Part shown: piece after piece, positions 1 to 12,871 of the stretch
Numbering within the stretch: the stretch's first letter is position 1
Layout of the letters: every line of letters starts with the position of its first letter
Source of the DNA: Megalobrama amblycephala
Lineage: Eukaryota; Chordata; Actinopteri; Cypriniformes; Xenocyprididae
DNA length: 64,000 bases
Assembly: GCF_018812025.1 (NCBI RefSeq)
Contig: NC_063049.1
Coordinates: 36,780,447 to 36,844,446 of the forward strand
Direction of reading: 5' to 3'
Position numbers and translations under genes: made by a program
The notes under the pieces: model-generated
The model's database searches: none
Told to the model about the DNA's origin: nothing
Seen by the model: the letters and a program-made list of their open reading frames with translations, nothing else

Positions 1-18
1 GAAGAAGAAGAAGAAGAG
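1..18. repeat. (GAA)n microsatellite edge
   Basis: Five to six perfect GAA units run into the left edge of the window, so the full tract length is unknown. Confidence 0.8.
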
Positions 19-61
19 AGCTAGTTCAAGACGAGCATCTATGGCTAAAATGTATATAATT

Positions 62-322
62 TTTTTTTTTTTTGCTAGATAAGACCCTTATTCCTCGTCT
101 GGTATCATTTAAAGCCCCTTTAAGCTGCACTGAAACTATAAGTTTGACTTTCAACCATTTGGGGCCAATTGAAGTCCACTATAAGGAGAAAAATACAGGA
201 ATGTTTTCATCAAAAACCTTAATTTCTTTTCGACTGAAGAAAGAAAGACATGGACATCTTGGATGACATGGGGTGAGTAAATTATCAGGAAATTTTTTTT
301 TGAAAGTGAACTAATCCTTTAA
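62..322 (+). mobile_element. Half copy of a TTAA-ended MITE
   Basis: This stretch matches the right arm of the element at 4376-4980 (shared: ctagataagacccttattcc, then the 'ctgaagaaagaaagacatg' block). It ends with gaaagtgaactaatcctttaa, the reverse complement of that element's left end. The left arm is missing and the copy begins after a poly-T run. There is no coding capacity, so it is a non-autonomous fragment. The superfamily is not certain. A TTAA lies at the terminus. Confidence 0.7.
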
Positions 323-2224
323 AGGGACTTTGGTAATAGTAATATTAATATTGTAATATGCAATATGATAAACACTATTGGCAACATATATTGAAATGCT
401 TACAACATGTCCTCTACTTTTTCATTGGGCAGGTTTAGCTCCATGGAAAGCAAACACAAACAAACAAACAAAAACATTTTCATGTTAGCAAGGATGAAGT
501 GATAATGTAAGTTGTTGCTGCAGAAATTCTATAGGTTTATAGGTATCAGTGACTAACACACAGACCAGTGTGTTTTAGCTGACTGCTTGTGAACAGATCT
601 TAATACTTTGTGTAAACAACGTCTATGCTGAGTGATCAAAGTTAGTGTTTTTGGACACTAACCAAAGTTAGTGTACAAAGATTTCAACTATAATTCTTTA
701 AAATAAATGACAGTGCACTCTAGGAAAAGTCTGTTAAAAAGGGCATGGTGTACTGTGTCAATATGAATTAATTTTCTGTATTAATTTTTCAGGTTTCATA
801 TTTTGAATTATGCATTGCATTGTGTTTTAGGGTTAAAGGAAATGTCTGTAAACTTAACAGATAATGTCCTGGCAGAAAATGACCAGTACTTTTTCTGTTT
901 TTTTCCATTTTTATTCTTTTTATTTTTTTTACAGCGTTGTCTAAAAAAAGAAAAACTGAAATATATTTAATATCTACTGAAAACTGCACATTGAACTTTC
1001 GTACTTAGCAGGAGATGCATGCTTTACTGACTGTGATGAAAGGCATTGAAAATTGTGACAAATGCTGAACTCTTTATTGCACCACCCTCTCAAATACAAT
1101 GACTGATTTATTCAAAGGAATGTCTCGTCTGGAGAATGGCCAGATACTGACTTGCACTGGCTTGTTTTTTGTGTTCACTTTCCCCAAGTAAACAGATAGA
1201 ATATAGAAGCTCTGAATGTTATACTGGTGTTTTGTTATTTGAGGGAAAAGTCAAGGCTTTGGCACAGTAGCTCAGCTCACTTTTTTTTTTTTTTTTGGTT
1301 GTTTGTTTTTTTTTTTTTTTAAATAATACACATTTTTTTTGTTTGTTTCTGTACTCCAGAGACCAAACTAATTTATGTGCACTATCATCTTTGAAATTAA
1401 AATGTTCCAAAAATTTTACTCTGCACACAGTTTAATAAAGAGCAAAAAGCATAGATGTCTGAAAAATATTACTTTACTCTGACAGCTGAAATTTCTTTCC
1501 AAGATCCAATTTAATGAAAAATAGAGAAAATTCAAAAGGTTTGTAGTTTTATTACAGAGACAGTCTTTGCTTTCATGCTTTTGAAATGTTGAATAAACTG
1601 ATATCTTGTGCGGCAGAGTAAGTAATTTGTGTCAAAAGGTGATTATAATCTCTATTGACACATATATATATACACAGACGCATGTTTGCAAAACAGAAGA
1701 CTAGAATGTACACAAGCCCCTTCATTTGCCACGCACAATATGAAGTGTCACTGAGTAAGCAAATAAAATTCTGTGGCAACCAGTCGCACACTCTTTTCCA
1801 GATAACCATACTGTATAATCACTTTTGAGGCAAATATGTCTATAATTGAACTCTTAGCTGGGCTGTGTTTCCTAAAAGCAGCGTAAGCTAGATCTCACAG
1901 ACCAGTGGTTTCCCACAATCTACTTAGGCTTTTGATGCTGGACTGCAAGGAATACTGGTTCAAAGACTCAATTATTTAAAATGGAATAAGTCTAAAGAAG
2001 CCTTAAAAAACACAAAAATCAAAAAGATAATATACAGTAGCCATTTTTCTCAAGACATTCAAAGCTTTAAGACAACCCTCTTCAAAATCCACCTAAACTG
2101 ACAGGAATTAGCTAATTTTAAAAATTCCCTATAAACTATACAAACTACTCATTGTCATGACTTATATTTAGTGTCTGTAGCAGTACCTTATAAAGATTAT
2201 GGTTTTATTTAAGATGATATTTCT
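323..2224. other. Gene-free intergenic DNA
   Basis: AT-rich DNA with T-runs around 1280-1320. I see no exon-like reading frame, RNA gene or structured repeat on either strand. Confidence 0.6.
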
Positions 2225-2400
2225 ACACTATATAAAAAAAAAAAAAAAAAAAAATCCTTTTTTTTTCATCCCATGTTTGGTTCAAATATGGACAAACTCA
2301 ACCTTTGGTTTACATTTTTAAATTACATTTTTAAACCATAATTTGACCCAATATTTGACCCAAACATGGGTTGAAACAACCCAGCATTTTTTAGAGTACT
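2225..2400. repeat. Poly-A/T run plus TTGGGT-rich inverted repeat
   Basis: A run of about 23 A followed by T9 (2237-2269) leads into a block. In that block 'cccatgtttggttcaaatatgg' (2271-2292) is inverted against 'tttgacccaaacatggg' (2355-2371). It then reads 'aacaacccagcattttt'. This resembles short AACCC-rich dispersed elements of cyprinids. The family assignment is inference. Confidence 0.5.
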
Positions 2401-4375
2401 CATGCCACTACAAAGTCCAACAGGTAAAGTCCTTATATCAGTGTATTTGCAGTTGCATAGGTTTCTTCGCGATGTTTGATGGCCAGCATACTGTGTCTGG
2501 TAGCTGCATTGATTTATGTGCAGTTTTGTATATTGGTATGAGAGAGTCTTCTGGAAATGTATATGCACATGAAATAAAACAACAAAACCTTGTAGAGACA
2601 TGCTGATGGTGCTGTTTGATCAAATTTAATCAAGGTTGCTATTGACCCACTGCAAAGGCTCACAGAGAATGGAAATAATTAGTACGGTTTAGATCTCCAA
2701 GGAAACAGCTGCCAAATACAGCTATAAACAAATTTTCCAGCCAGTGCTTACACTCCCATATAAAATGAAGCTGTCTTCTTGGCCTGCTGCCCCAATCAAA
2801 TTATTTCCCAGATTCTACTTTGTGAACATACAGGCGTTTTTCTATATATTTATACAATCATTTTATCTTATGCTGTATAAATAAATTGTTGTTTGATTAT
2901 TTTTACTCTCTGACATATAGGATTGAACAAACCCCTTAACCCATTCTGTTTTCTCCTTCTTTGCGCTGATCAGTTTTGCTGATTTGTGTCAATCTTGTCA
3001 GTGGATTTCTGCAACTCAGATATAAGCTGAACAAAGACTTCTTCCTGCTTGAATCCTCCCACATACTATGTTCTGCTTGCCGTCACTAACTATTTTTGCA
3101 CATGGTGGAGATCCCCAGGCAAGGCTATATGATGATCCCTCCGATGTCAAATCTTGTTCCATGTTTTCCTGCTAAAATCATCTTTACTAGTTACATCTGC
3201 ATCCAATCAAAGCACAAATACGCAATGGAAACACAAAGCATCAGTCCATTCAAGGTACAAATGTTTACCTTTTTATAAAAAAATATTAATTCATAAATTT
3301 GTAGATTTGTACAATGCAAGTACATAGAATGTTTTAATAAAAGGTCATACATTTCATGAACATGATCTCAGTACTAAGTATCTGATAATGTTTGATTGTA
3401 TGAACTGCAATCCATCAGGTCTCCTGGGACAGTTTGTTTCCAGAAACATGTTGCCACCACATGTAAGGAAGTTCCCATTATATATGGTTGTCTGTATTTT
3501 CCATTCATGAACATTCTGCATGGCATGTGAGGAAGTTTCCACATTCATATAATGGTCTTTAATGTCAACAGTATTCCTCAGTTTCTTATTGAGCATCAAT
3601 ACAGTTTCTTCTTTTGAACAATATATTTTATTTGTCCAATGCAGCTTAAACTCCAGCAACTGTATATATAAGTGCTAACTATAACTATAGAAACTGTACA
3701 CAGCTCTAATGATCCAGTCACAAATGGCAAGTGGAAAGCGAAGATGCATTGCTGTTTTCACCAGGTATTGACATGCATTTTAAATGTATCTATTTTGCCC
3801 CCCCAAAAAGTATAAAAAAAAAAAAAGAAGGTTGTTGTGATTCATAAAAATCTAAAATTAACTAAAATGTATATTATCTTACTTATTACACCAAGAACTT
3901 ATTTCTCGAGAAGAAGAGTCTTACAAGAAACTGAATTTTTAGAGTTCTTTAAAGAATTCAATTATATCTAGCCTTTTTTTTTTTTCCATTTATGAACGTA
4001 AAATTGTGCAAGGAACAGTAACAAAATAATTATAAACTTAATATGAAAAGGGACTATTTTCAACAAAAATACACATTTTGGCTAATACAAAAGTTTGGGG
4101 ATAACCGTTTTAAATGTATAGCCTATGACAATTAGTGCTCCGAATTCGTCACACCATATCACTTTTGCGGGCTGTGAATGATGCGCGGAAATATGATTCA
4201 ATGAACAAACCTGTATTGCACTGTGAGGGAATGGAAATGAGGTGATTAAAAAATGATGCGATTTCAATTTTGATAGAAAGCAGCGAAGTCTGAATTCATT
4301 GTGTCGATGTGCTTCCTCACAACACGCCCCATAACAATCTCCCATTTAAAGGTACAGTACTGCTTCTGCCTACAG
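2401..4375. other. Gene-free intergenic DNA
   Basis: I recognise no gene, RNA or transposon here. Open stretches are short, lack splice context and encode no known domain. Confidence 0.55.
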
Positions 4376-4980
4376 TTAAAGGATTAGTTCACTTTCAAAT
4401 AAAAATTTCCTGATAATTTACTCTCCCCCATGTCATCCAAGATGTTCATATCTTTCTTTCAGTCGAAAAGAAACTAAGGTTTTTGATGAAAACATTCCAG
4501 GATTATTCTCCTTATAGTGAACTTCAATGGCCCCCAGATGGTTAAAGGTCAAAATTACAGTTTCAGTGCAGCTTCAAAGGGACGGAACGAACGCAGCACC
4601 AGTTCTGTTTTTTCCGTAAGTAGAATAGGGAAGGCGTAGGACATACAACATAAGCTTTTTGAAGAATACGAAAGTGCGTTTTTGGCGGAAGCATGGGCAA
4701 GGCGATCATTTGTTTATATAAAGCATTCATTTACATTTTTTTTTTTCTTCAAAAATGACCGATCGTTTCGCTAGATAAGACCCTTATTCCTCGTCTGGTA
4801 TCGTTTAAAGCCCTTTGAAGCTGCACTGAAACTGTAATTTTGACCTTCATCCATCTGGAGTCCATTGAAGTCCACTATAAGGAGAAAAATCCTGGAATGT
4901 TTTCATCAAAAACCTTCATTTCTTTTCGACTGAAGAAAGAAAGACATGAACATCTTGGATGACATGGAGGAGAGTAAATT
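4376..4980. mobile_element. MITE with long inverted arms, TTAA end
   Basis: The left arm (4376-4590: TTAAAGGATTAGTTCACTTTC, then 'cctgataatttactc') is the reverse complement of the right arm (about 4765-4980, ending 'gacatggaggagagtaaatt'). Internal landmarks such as 'gtccactataaggag' recur in inverted form. There is no transposase. The outermost part of the right arm is absent and is replaced by an A-rich simple repeat, so the copy is truncated at that end. It belongs to the same family as 62-322. Confidence 0.8.
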
Positions 4981-4983
4981 AAA

Positions 4984-5028
4984 AATAGAGTAAAATAAAA
5001 TATAGAGTAAAATAAAATAAAATAAAAT
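4984..5028. repeat. (TAAAA)n-like simple repeat
   Basis: Imperfect tandem 'taaaa' units directly abut the truncated right end of the preceding MITE. Confidence 0.7.
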
Positions 5029-6174
5029 CTTTCTTTAAACATGTCTGCCTAACCCAAAGCTGCTAAACCATCTTGCTAGAGTATTCCAGCCATTTTCTTT
5101 TGCCCTTCAGCCATGTTTCGGTGATGACTACCTCCAAAAAAAATTACCACTGCACTAAAACATGTGGGTCTTATCTCTATCAAAAATTTGTCTACAATGT
5201 TAAAGAAGTAAATTGGAAAGTTGCTGTTTACTGTAAAGCTACAGTCCGTTAGGAGCTTGTTAATGAACAAAATATGTTTTTCTTTGTTTAGATAAATTCG
5301 ATGCTAATTAAAAGTTTAATCACTTAAAAGTGAGAACAATTAAATCCAATAAAACATAAGGGACCCCTACTTTTTATGTTAGATTCATGCAGTGCAAGTA
5401 AAGGAAAAATAGGGGGAGGATTCTTTTGAGGTTAGTGCTCCTAACTCAGGAACCACAAATGAAATTGGTTTTTCTTGGTCAGGGGAAATGATTTGCACCT
5501 ACTGGAAAATGTTAGCAAATGCAAGATGGCTGGATATATGACTCACTGCTGGGATATCTTGGGGGGAGGATGGTGGTCGTCTACTTGAATGTGGGGCTGA
5601 GACATTTGTTTACTTTCCAGACAGTTTGGCTTGGAGGCTCCAAAAGGGGACCGCCATGAAGAGCATGATTTTCCAGAGCTGCGTAAAACAGGGGAGGGCT
5701 GAGGTCAGAGGTGAAAAATGGCTTCAGTATAGAAATACTCAAATGGACAATATTCTGATTCTCATTTTTCTCTTTTGCTTTCCTGCAGTTTTTATCTCAG
5801 TCAATAATGGACGCGCACACAGCACAGGTGGTTTTGGAAGTATGCATGCTTTTCAAGGTAGACAAAATACTGTGTCACACACTTAAATGCTCACAGGAGT
5901 TATGACTAAGAGGTCAGTCAAAGAGCATAAACCACATTTTCTGAAACAGAGTTTGCTGGTATTTGCTCATCTGAGCAAAGGTACTTTAATAAAATATCCA
6001 TGTGTGGACCATCCAAGAAGGTCACCAATATAATGCTTTAGTTAAAAGCTGATGTCTTGACAATGTTTATTTTACTTTATTTACTAATATAATAACTAAT
6101 TTTATGATGGAATACCTCAGCTCGGCTTATACAGAGAAATGTGATTATTCTTGTTTTGTGTGTCTGTCATATGT
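5029..6174. other. Gene-free intergenic DNA
   Basis: I see no supported feature. The longest open stretch (5626-5886, plus) has no recognisable domain and no splice support. Confidence 0.5.
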
Positions 6175-6572
6175 ATACGGAAGAGGATTAGGGCTAAGCA
6201 ATAATAAAAATAAAAAACATCTCGAGACTAAAGTTGTTAAATTACGAGAAAAAAACTCATTAAATTTCGAGAAAAAAGTCGAGATAAAATGTTGAGAATA
6301 AAGTCATTAAATTACGAGAAAAAAGTTGTTAAATTACGAGAACAAATTCGTTAAATTATGAGAAAAATGTCATAATTTAACAAATTTGTTCTCATAATTT
6401 AACGACTTTTTTCTCGTAATTTAATGACTTTATTCTCAACATTTTATCTTGACTTTTTTTCCTCATAATTTAACGAAATTGTTCTCATAATCTAACGATT
6501 TTTTTCTCGAAATTTAACAACTTTAATCTCGAGATGGTTATTATTGCTTGGCCCTAATCCTCTTCCGTATAT
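6175..6572. mobile_element. Near-perfect palindromic element with TACGAGAAAA-type internal repeats
   Basis: The outer arms 'tatacggaagaggattaggg' (from 6174) and 'ccctaatcctcttccgtata' (to 6572) are inverted copies. Inside them lie 'gcaataat', 'atctcgaga' and several copies of a motif like 'ttaaattacgagaaaaaagt' (6230-6360), mirrored by 'ataatttaacgactttttt' (6370-6520). The whole about 400-bp segment could fold into one hairpin. It is a non-coding MITE. The superfamily is unknown. Confidence 0.75.
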
Positions 6573-9500
6573 GTGAGACAAAAACTTTTATAAGTTTATT
6601 TTTCGCTCAATGTAATTGTTATTTTTAGCTTTTTTTGTTTGTTTTTGAGAAATTCCTGTGCTCATTTTTTAAAACTAAATGATGACATTTAAACACAAGT
6701 AAATAGCCTTTTTTTATTATAAAACTTCTAGTCATGTTGCTATCATTTTTTTTTTATGTAAAAGCCTTGTATTAGTGTCCACCTCCAACAGCAGCCACAC
6801 ACCCACTTACCCTCCCCCCACCACCCTCCATCACAAGAATGTGTGGTTAGTGTAGATGGCCTCTTGCCTGTCCCATTGTGGGGGTGTGATTGATAACTTC
6901 AGTGCTGCTGAAAGTTAAAAAGTACAAAAGCTATTGATAGCCTTATAGAGATATCCCTGCCTGATACCACCAGCATTTGCTTAAGAAAACGTATTTGAAA
7001 CAAAGATTTGTGATCTTTAAATACTAGATTATTGTGTAAAATGTTGGTGATGTCAAGCTGATGTCACATTGAGTTTACTATTCTGACAGCTGACTGTTTG
7101 ATTACAGCTCTTGATATTGATGATTACATACTTAAACATTGTGCATGTCTCTGCAGAGAAAGTTGATTCATTCAAAAATGTGTCCGTATTCACTTCTTCA
7201 TGTGGCTGATTGATGGCAGAACATGTATAAAAGGCAGCCCCAAGCAAGTTTTCTTTCAAATAGCTGTTAGCTGAGTAATGACAGCCAAGCATAGCATTAT
7301 TTTTTTGGCCCGTTGTTAGCATGTGTGTGTTGCTACTTGCAGCTCTGCATGTTGTTCCCTCGATTCAGAATTAAGTGCATGGAACAGCTAAGTGTCTAAC
7401 TGTTGTTCATTGCATATAAAATAATGCACATTTGCATTGCTGCTTCTCGCTTTACATGCTCCCTCAATAACCAAGCATTCATTAGAGAAAAGTTGTTACT
7501 TGGCATGTCAAGAAATTACATGTTTCTGTGTTTGTGTGTTTATGGATCTAAACCGCCATTTCTAATCCTAGGATTAGAATTGCTCTCCTATTCCTCCTCC
7601 TCCTCCTCCTCCTCCAATAAAAAGCACCATTGGTTAGTAAAACCATTGCAAAACCGAGAAGAGACACATGTTTCTAGTTTCTCTCAAAACTGCTTGTGCT
7701 TGGCACAAGTTCATTTTCTTCACTAAAGTAACAATCTGTTCAAAAACTCGGATCCTCACGTCACATACTTGTTCAGTGTTCACAAAAAGTAATTGTTTTA
7801 CATTCTCTTCTTTTTGAAGGATCTTAAAGATTTTCATACAAAACAAACAAGAGTTTTCCGTTGTTTGAGAAGTATAGTGAGAAATGCAGACGTAAAGCAC
7901 TCTGTCTGGGGGGTTGCTGTAAAGGGAGCTGGGGCTTTAGTAAAAGGGAAATGCTAAAGCCATGATGAATAGGATATGTATGACCTCAGTGCTCAGATCT
8001 GTTCTCCACATTGCCTACATGCTGCTTGCTGTTTTCTGGAAGAAGTGAAGACCGGCTTTTGTCTTAAACAAACTGTTTAGCTAAGTATAGATATATTGTT
8101 TGCACCTATTTGATGTGATTACCCTTTTGGTCACAGCTTGTTTGGAATGAGTTTATCTAAAAAGTTAAAAAAATGTATTGTATGTAATTTAATCAGCTGA
8201 TTGCAAAATTAGGATTTCTTTGCTTTAAAAAGGACAGGCAATTTCAAATCATTATATTTTCACTCTCCAATTATATTTAACCATAACAAAACAGGGATAA
8301 TGAAAGAGAAGACATGTTTGTAGCGCTGCAGAACAAAATGTTGTATTTATTCAGCTCATCTTACATGTCTCTAAGCCATCCTCCCATGTAAACACGTCTG
8401 GTTAGGTGTTTATTCAGGGGTTCTTTCTGTTGCCATCCTCATAAAGTGCAGACCTGTCAATGTGCAGGCTTGATATACGGCTTACATGTGTAAAAATAAA
8501 ACACTAGTAAACTATCAAACACCTACATGCTGCTGTTGTTTATGGAAACAACAGGATGCAGACAAATCTTGAAGCCCATGCTAACATTGTTTTAGAACAA
8601 CTTTGGTGATCCAAGCTGAATGTGCCAGAAAAGGAGAAAAGTGCTTTAAGACCAGAATAAACACAGCAAACATAGAGGACAGATGGAAATTGTAAAACCA
8701 GTTAATAGAAAAAGTTGAAAATGGATTTATGGCACACTATCAATTCTGAAGAGGCTGAATGGATTAAACATGTTCTCTTCAGTGTTGTGGTATTGCCATT
8801 TGCTGTTCAAGGGTGCTGTAGTATGTGAACTCTAGGGATTGGAATTTGGCCTGACTTTATGCAGATGTTGTTTGCGCTGTTGTTGGATTTAAGTGATGCT
8901 GTTCCTCTGACTACTTGTATGGTTAGCCTTCTTATCCCTAACTGCGACACTGTTCTGTTCAGCATTTTATTTGCCTTTTGAGATCATACAGACACACAAA
9001 AACATTAGACAAAACGGTCAGTTGGTAGGTGAGATATCTTTGGATTTTTCTTAACATTTGCCCTTGACCAATCAAACTCTTTTTGTTCTTGACTGATAAT
9101 AAGTCTCTAGGGGCATGTTTTGCAGCAATAGCACATTTACAGTCTGACATTCCCAAAAGAAGCTTGCCTTCTCCTATTTCTTTTTCTCTTTTTTTTCCCA
9201 CAAAGGGGTGTAGAGCAGCCTTCTAAAGTGCGTGTTTTAGAGCAAAGACCTTGTTGATTAGGAGATCGTTATACTGCGATTTCTAAAATATTGTATAATT
9301 TATGCAACATCTGCAATGTTCTAATATTATAGCTGACCAAGTGGGAATGTGTAGTAGTTTTGAGCACATCTTTCGGTCCTTTTTCTTTATTAGAATTTGT
9401 CATTGAAAACTGCCCTTTTTTTCATAAATAGGAGGGTGAGAACAAGCATCAGATTTCATAAAGAGCTTCATTTTCTCTTGATGCCGAGACTGCACTTTTG

Positions 9501-11215
9501 AGCCCATAATGCAGAGCACAATAAATGTGTTTCAATTTCAGACAAAGGAGCTTTGTTAAAATCCATGCAAATATAAAGTGGTTTTATTGGCATTTTGTGG
9601 GATGATTTATAATCAGTTGAGGCACAAGTCAGACACCACATTCTACTCGCTACACAGAATTAAATGTATAGTAATGATGTAAACTTTGATTTATTTATTT
9701 ATTTTACAGAAACAATAGAGCAAACTAAGCCATGGGAACTTGACATGGGTGAAGTACAGAGTAACACAAAATGATTGTTTTGGAGAGAACTGTAGTGGTC
9801 TTTAAACAGCAGTCCTTCTGGCAGACCTGTAATCACCAGCCCTAAAGGCAAAACCACTGGACATTCATCCCATCCTAGCCAGTACTTGCGACATCTGTCT
9901 GACAAACTTCAACAATCAAAGACATAAAAAGAACTAAAAATGCCAGTGTTCAAATGACTCTTTCAGGAAAATGAGTTCATGAGATTTTAGCTAAAACCCA
10001 ATGCACGCTCCGGTGGTGATTTGTTTGACAAAACCACTATGACTTGTCTGAATTCTACAATTTTCATTGAAAGTAAAACAGTCACTGCATTTCAATGTCT
10101 TCTTCTCACCCCTCTCCCTCGACTGTCTGGATCTGCTCTGAATCTTGGCACGGACATGGTTTACGTCACTTTTGGCATGTGGGGGAGTTGAGGGAGTCAG
10201 AGTTTTACACGAAAACCAAGTTTTAAGTCTGTGCCTAAAAATGTCAGTTCTCTGCATGATAGGGTCTCATTTAATAGTTTCGTTGACCTCTGGTTGTTTG
10301 GAAATGCATGCGTAATAGTTACTGCTTGCATTTTTCTTAGCCTACTGTACATGTTTGTCTATAAATCATAAAACAATGTAATTCTCCTCACCAAAGATTC
10401 TTCCTTATCTCTCTCACCAATCAAACAATAATACTACTGGTTTTTTCCCCCTTAACTTTTTTCCCTGTTAAAGTTAACTACAAGAAATTTTAGTTTTTTA
10501 AAGCAGCATCAAAGAAAGTGTTCAACCATTTAAATAGTTGTATTAGAGAGCCACCTAGTGTTCTTAATGGGTATTCAAGTGTTGGGCTCTGCAGGTCGGA
10601 GCAATGAGCATGCTGCAATTGGTCACAAAAGCTGCCTGTTCCATATAAAGGCTGGCCGTAAGCTTAAACGCTATTGGCCTTCGGATTTAAAGGAAGAAAG
10701 GTTGGTCAATAAAATGTCTTTTTCCCTTATGGAATCCTGTGAACCATGTGTCATAGAAGCTATTATTTCACAATCAAACACGTGGCAAATACATTTTGTT
10801 TAGCAAATGCTGTTTGTCATTTATTCAACATTATACAATGATAAAAAGAAAATTTAATATAACGATTGTAAAAAGTGGTTTGTGAACTGTGTTCGAAAAC
10901 TATTATCTACACAATCTAACTGTTATCTGTGAAGAACATTTAAAAAATCTGAAGAACATTTTTCCACTATAAAAACCTAATATATTTGTATATAGGCTAT
11001 TAATATTTTAACAATGTAGAGACTACAATATGTAAACTATGATTATAAACCAATAGTTTGCAAATGATTTGTAAGTACTTTTTTACTGTATACTTACACA
11101 AAAGGTTTTGGAAACACTTTATAATAAGTTCCATGGATGTTAAATGTTCTTCATGGAACCATAGATGGAATCATCATATATCCTGTCAAGAACAAATTTT
11201 GAATGGTGCTGGCTT
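6573..11215. other. Gene-free intergenic DNA
   Basis: About 4.6 kb without a supportable exon, RNA gene or long repeat, apart from the (TCC)n tract listed separately. Short open stretches encode nothing recognisable. Confidence 0.5.
7592..7615. repeat. (TCC)8 microsatellite
   Basis: Eight perfect TCC units in non-coding DNA. Confidence 0.9.
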
Positions 11216-12050
11216 TTAAAGGGTTAGTTCACCCAAAAAATGAAAATTCTGTCATTAATTACTCACCCTCATGTCGTTCCACACCTTCGTTCATCTTCAG
11301 AACACAAATTAAGATATTTTTGATAAAATCTGATAGCTCAGTGAGGCTTGCATTAAGAGCAAGTTAATTTAGACTTTCAAATGCCCAGAAAGCTATAAGA
11401 CATTTTAAAACAGTTCATGTGACTACAGTGGTTCAACCTTAATGTTATGAAGCGACGAGAATACTTTTTGTATGCCAAAAAAACAAAACTACTTTATTCA
11501 ACAATATCTAGTGATGGGTGATTTCAAAACACTGCTTCATGAAGCTTTACAAATCTTTTGTTTCGAATCAGTGGTTCAGAGCGCATAACAAATGTTCTCA
11601 AACTGCCAAAGTCACGTGATTTCAGTAAACGAGGCTTCGTTATGTCATAAGTGTTTCAAAATTTCAGTGGATCAAGTGACTTTGGCAGGGGTCCGAATCA
11701 TTGATTCGAACTAAAAGATTCGTAAAGCTTCGAAGCTTCATGAAGCAGTGTTTTGAAATCGCCCATCACTAGATATTGTTGAATAAAGTCGTTATTTTGT
11801 TTTTTTGGCGCACAAAAAGTATTCTTGTCGCTTCATAACATTAAGGTTGAACCACTGTAGTCACATGAAGTGTTTTAAATATGTTTTTAGTAGCTTTCTG
11901 GGCGTTTGAAAGTCGAAGCTAACTAGATCTCAATGCAGGCCTCACTGAGCCATCAGATTTTATCAAACATATCATAATTTGTGTTCTGAAGACGAACAAA
12001 GGTCTTACATGAGGGTGAGTAATTCATTTTTGGGTAAACTGACCCTTTAA
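11216..12050. mobile_element. 835-bp palindromic MITE with TTAA termini
   Basis: The left end is TTAAAGGGTTAGTTCACCC and the right end, reverse-complemented, is TTAAAGGGTCAGTTTACCC. The inverted arms extend almost to the centre. For example, 'aacattaaggttgaaccact' near 11840 mirrors 'agtggttcaaccttaatgtt' near 11430, and 'caatatctagtgatgggtga' mirrors 'cgcccatcactagatattg'. TTAA at both tips could be the target duplication, as in piggyBac-type elements, but the class is not established. There is no transposase. Confidence 0.8.
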
Positions 12051-12339
12051 ATGTGGTGTTAGAGTTCAAGATAACCAGCTTTACACAGAATGCATCATAG
12101 CCTTCTATGTCTGAGGTTGCAATGACACAATTCTTACACTTTGTACTGTAGTGTTGGAGATACTTAATACTAATGTTTTTGAGGCTGCATAATTTATAGA
12201 TGTCATATGAGTATTATATGCAAATGTCCAAAAGATACTTTATTTGTGCATTTGTGTATTGTTTTAATTAAAATATTTTATTCTGTGGTTCAACAAAAAA
12301 CAAACAAAAAAACAACCTGGTTTGATAAATTGGAGCAGA
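12051..12339. other. Short intergenic spacer
   Basis: I see no recognisable feature between the palindromic element and the LINE/SINE-like tail. Confidence 0.5.
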
Positions 12340-12674
12340 TGCAAGATGCAAGCTTTATTCAACAATATTGATTTAACTGAACTGAAACTATTGGATGAGA
12401 ACTGAAGTGAGCTGGATGATGACATCACTGTTTTTCTGAAGAACTGCTTTATAGATGAAGTCAACTAATTTAATAATCGATGATCTTTACAACAGAACTG
12501 AATCATCACTGAACTGACTTCAGCTGAACAATGACACTATTTTCTTTTAAAACTGCTGTACACCCGCATTGAACTCTGTTTGCATCTTTGAATCATTTTC
12601 CTGTTATCACTGTAAAGCTGCTTTGAAACAATCTGTATTGTATAAAGCGCTATATAAATAAAGGTGACGTGACA
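12340..12674 (+). mobile_element. LINE/SINE-like 3' fragment
   Basis: It ends with a tail typical of fish retroposons: 'actgtaaagctgctttgaaa', then 'gtataaagcgctatataaat' and 'aaaggtgacgtgac'. There is no reverse transcriptase frame. A shorter related tail ('gtaaagctgctttgaaatca') lies in fkbp7 intron 2 near 13510. I infer a truncated non-LTR copy from the tail alone. Confidence 0.55.
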
Positions 12675-12761
12675 TGCAAGCATTTTGAGAAAAGTTTTCT
12701 AAAAAGCATCTATTTAGGTTTTTGCATGATACAATCAGTACAAATTAGTATTTGAGTCAAC

Positions 12762-12767
12762 TTTATT
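12762..12767 (-). promoter_or_regulatory. fkbp7 polyadenylation signal
   Basis: The minus strand reads AATAAA about 105 bases after the fkbp7 stop codon. It is the first canonical signal downstream, so the 3' UTR would be about 120 bases. Confidence 0.6.
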
Positions 12768-12871
12768 CAAAATGTAGTGGTATTTATCAAAGCAATATCC
12801 TTGATCACAATGTGAAGAGTATCTTGTAGAGAATGTCCAGTGCATGAGCTGCATGAGTTGTCTAGTAGTGT

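Noticed and set aside
72..266. 64-codon plus-strand frame
   Set aside because: It lies within a MITE arm that recurs at 4765-4980, so it is repeat DNA rather than a gene.
5626..5886. 86-codon plus-strand frame in intergenic DNA
   Set aside because: No recognisable domain and no clear splice or promoter context.
6175..6572. CRISPR-like or tandem satellite array
   Set aside because: Motif copies are unevenly spaced, mirrored around a centre and in a vertebrate genome; an inverted-repeat transposon explains them.
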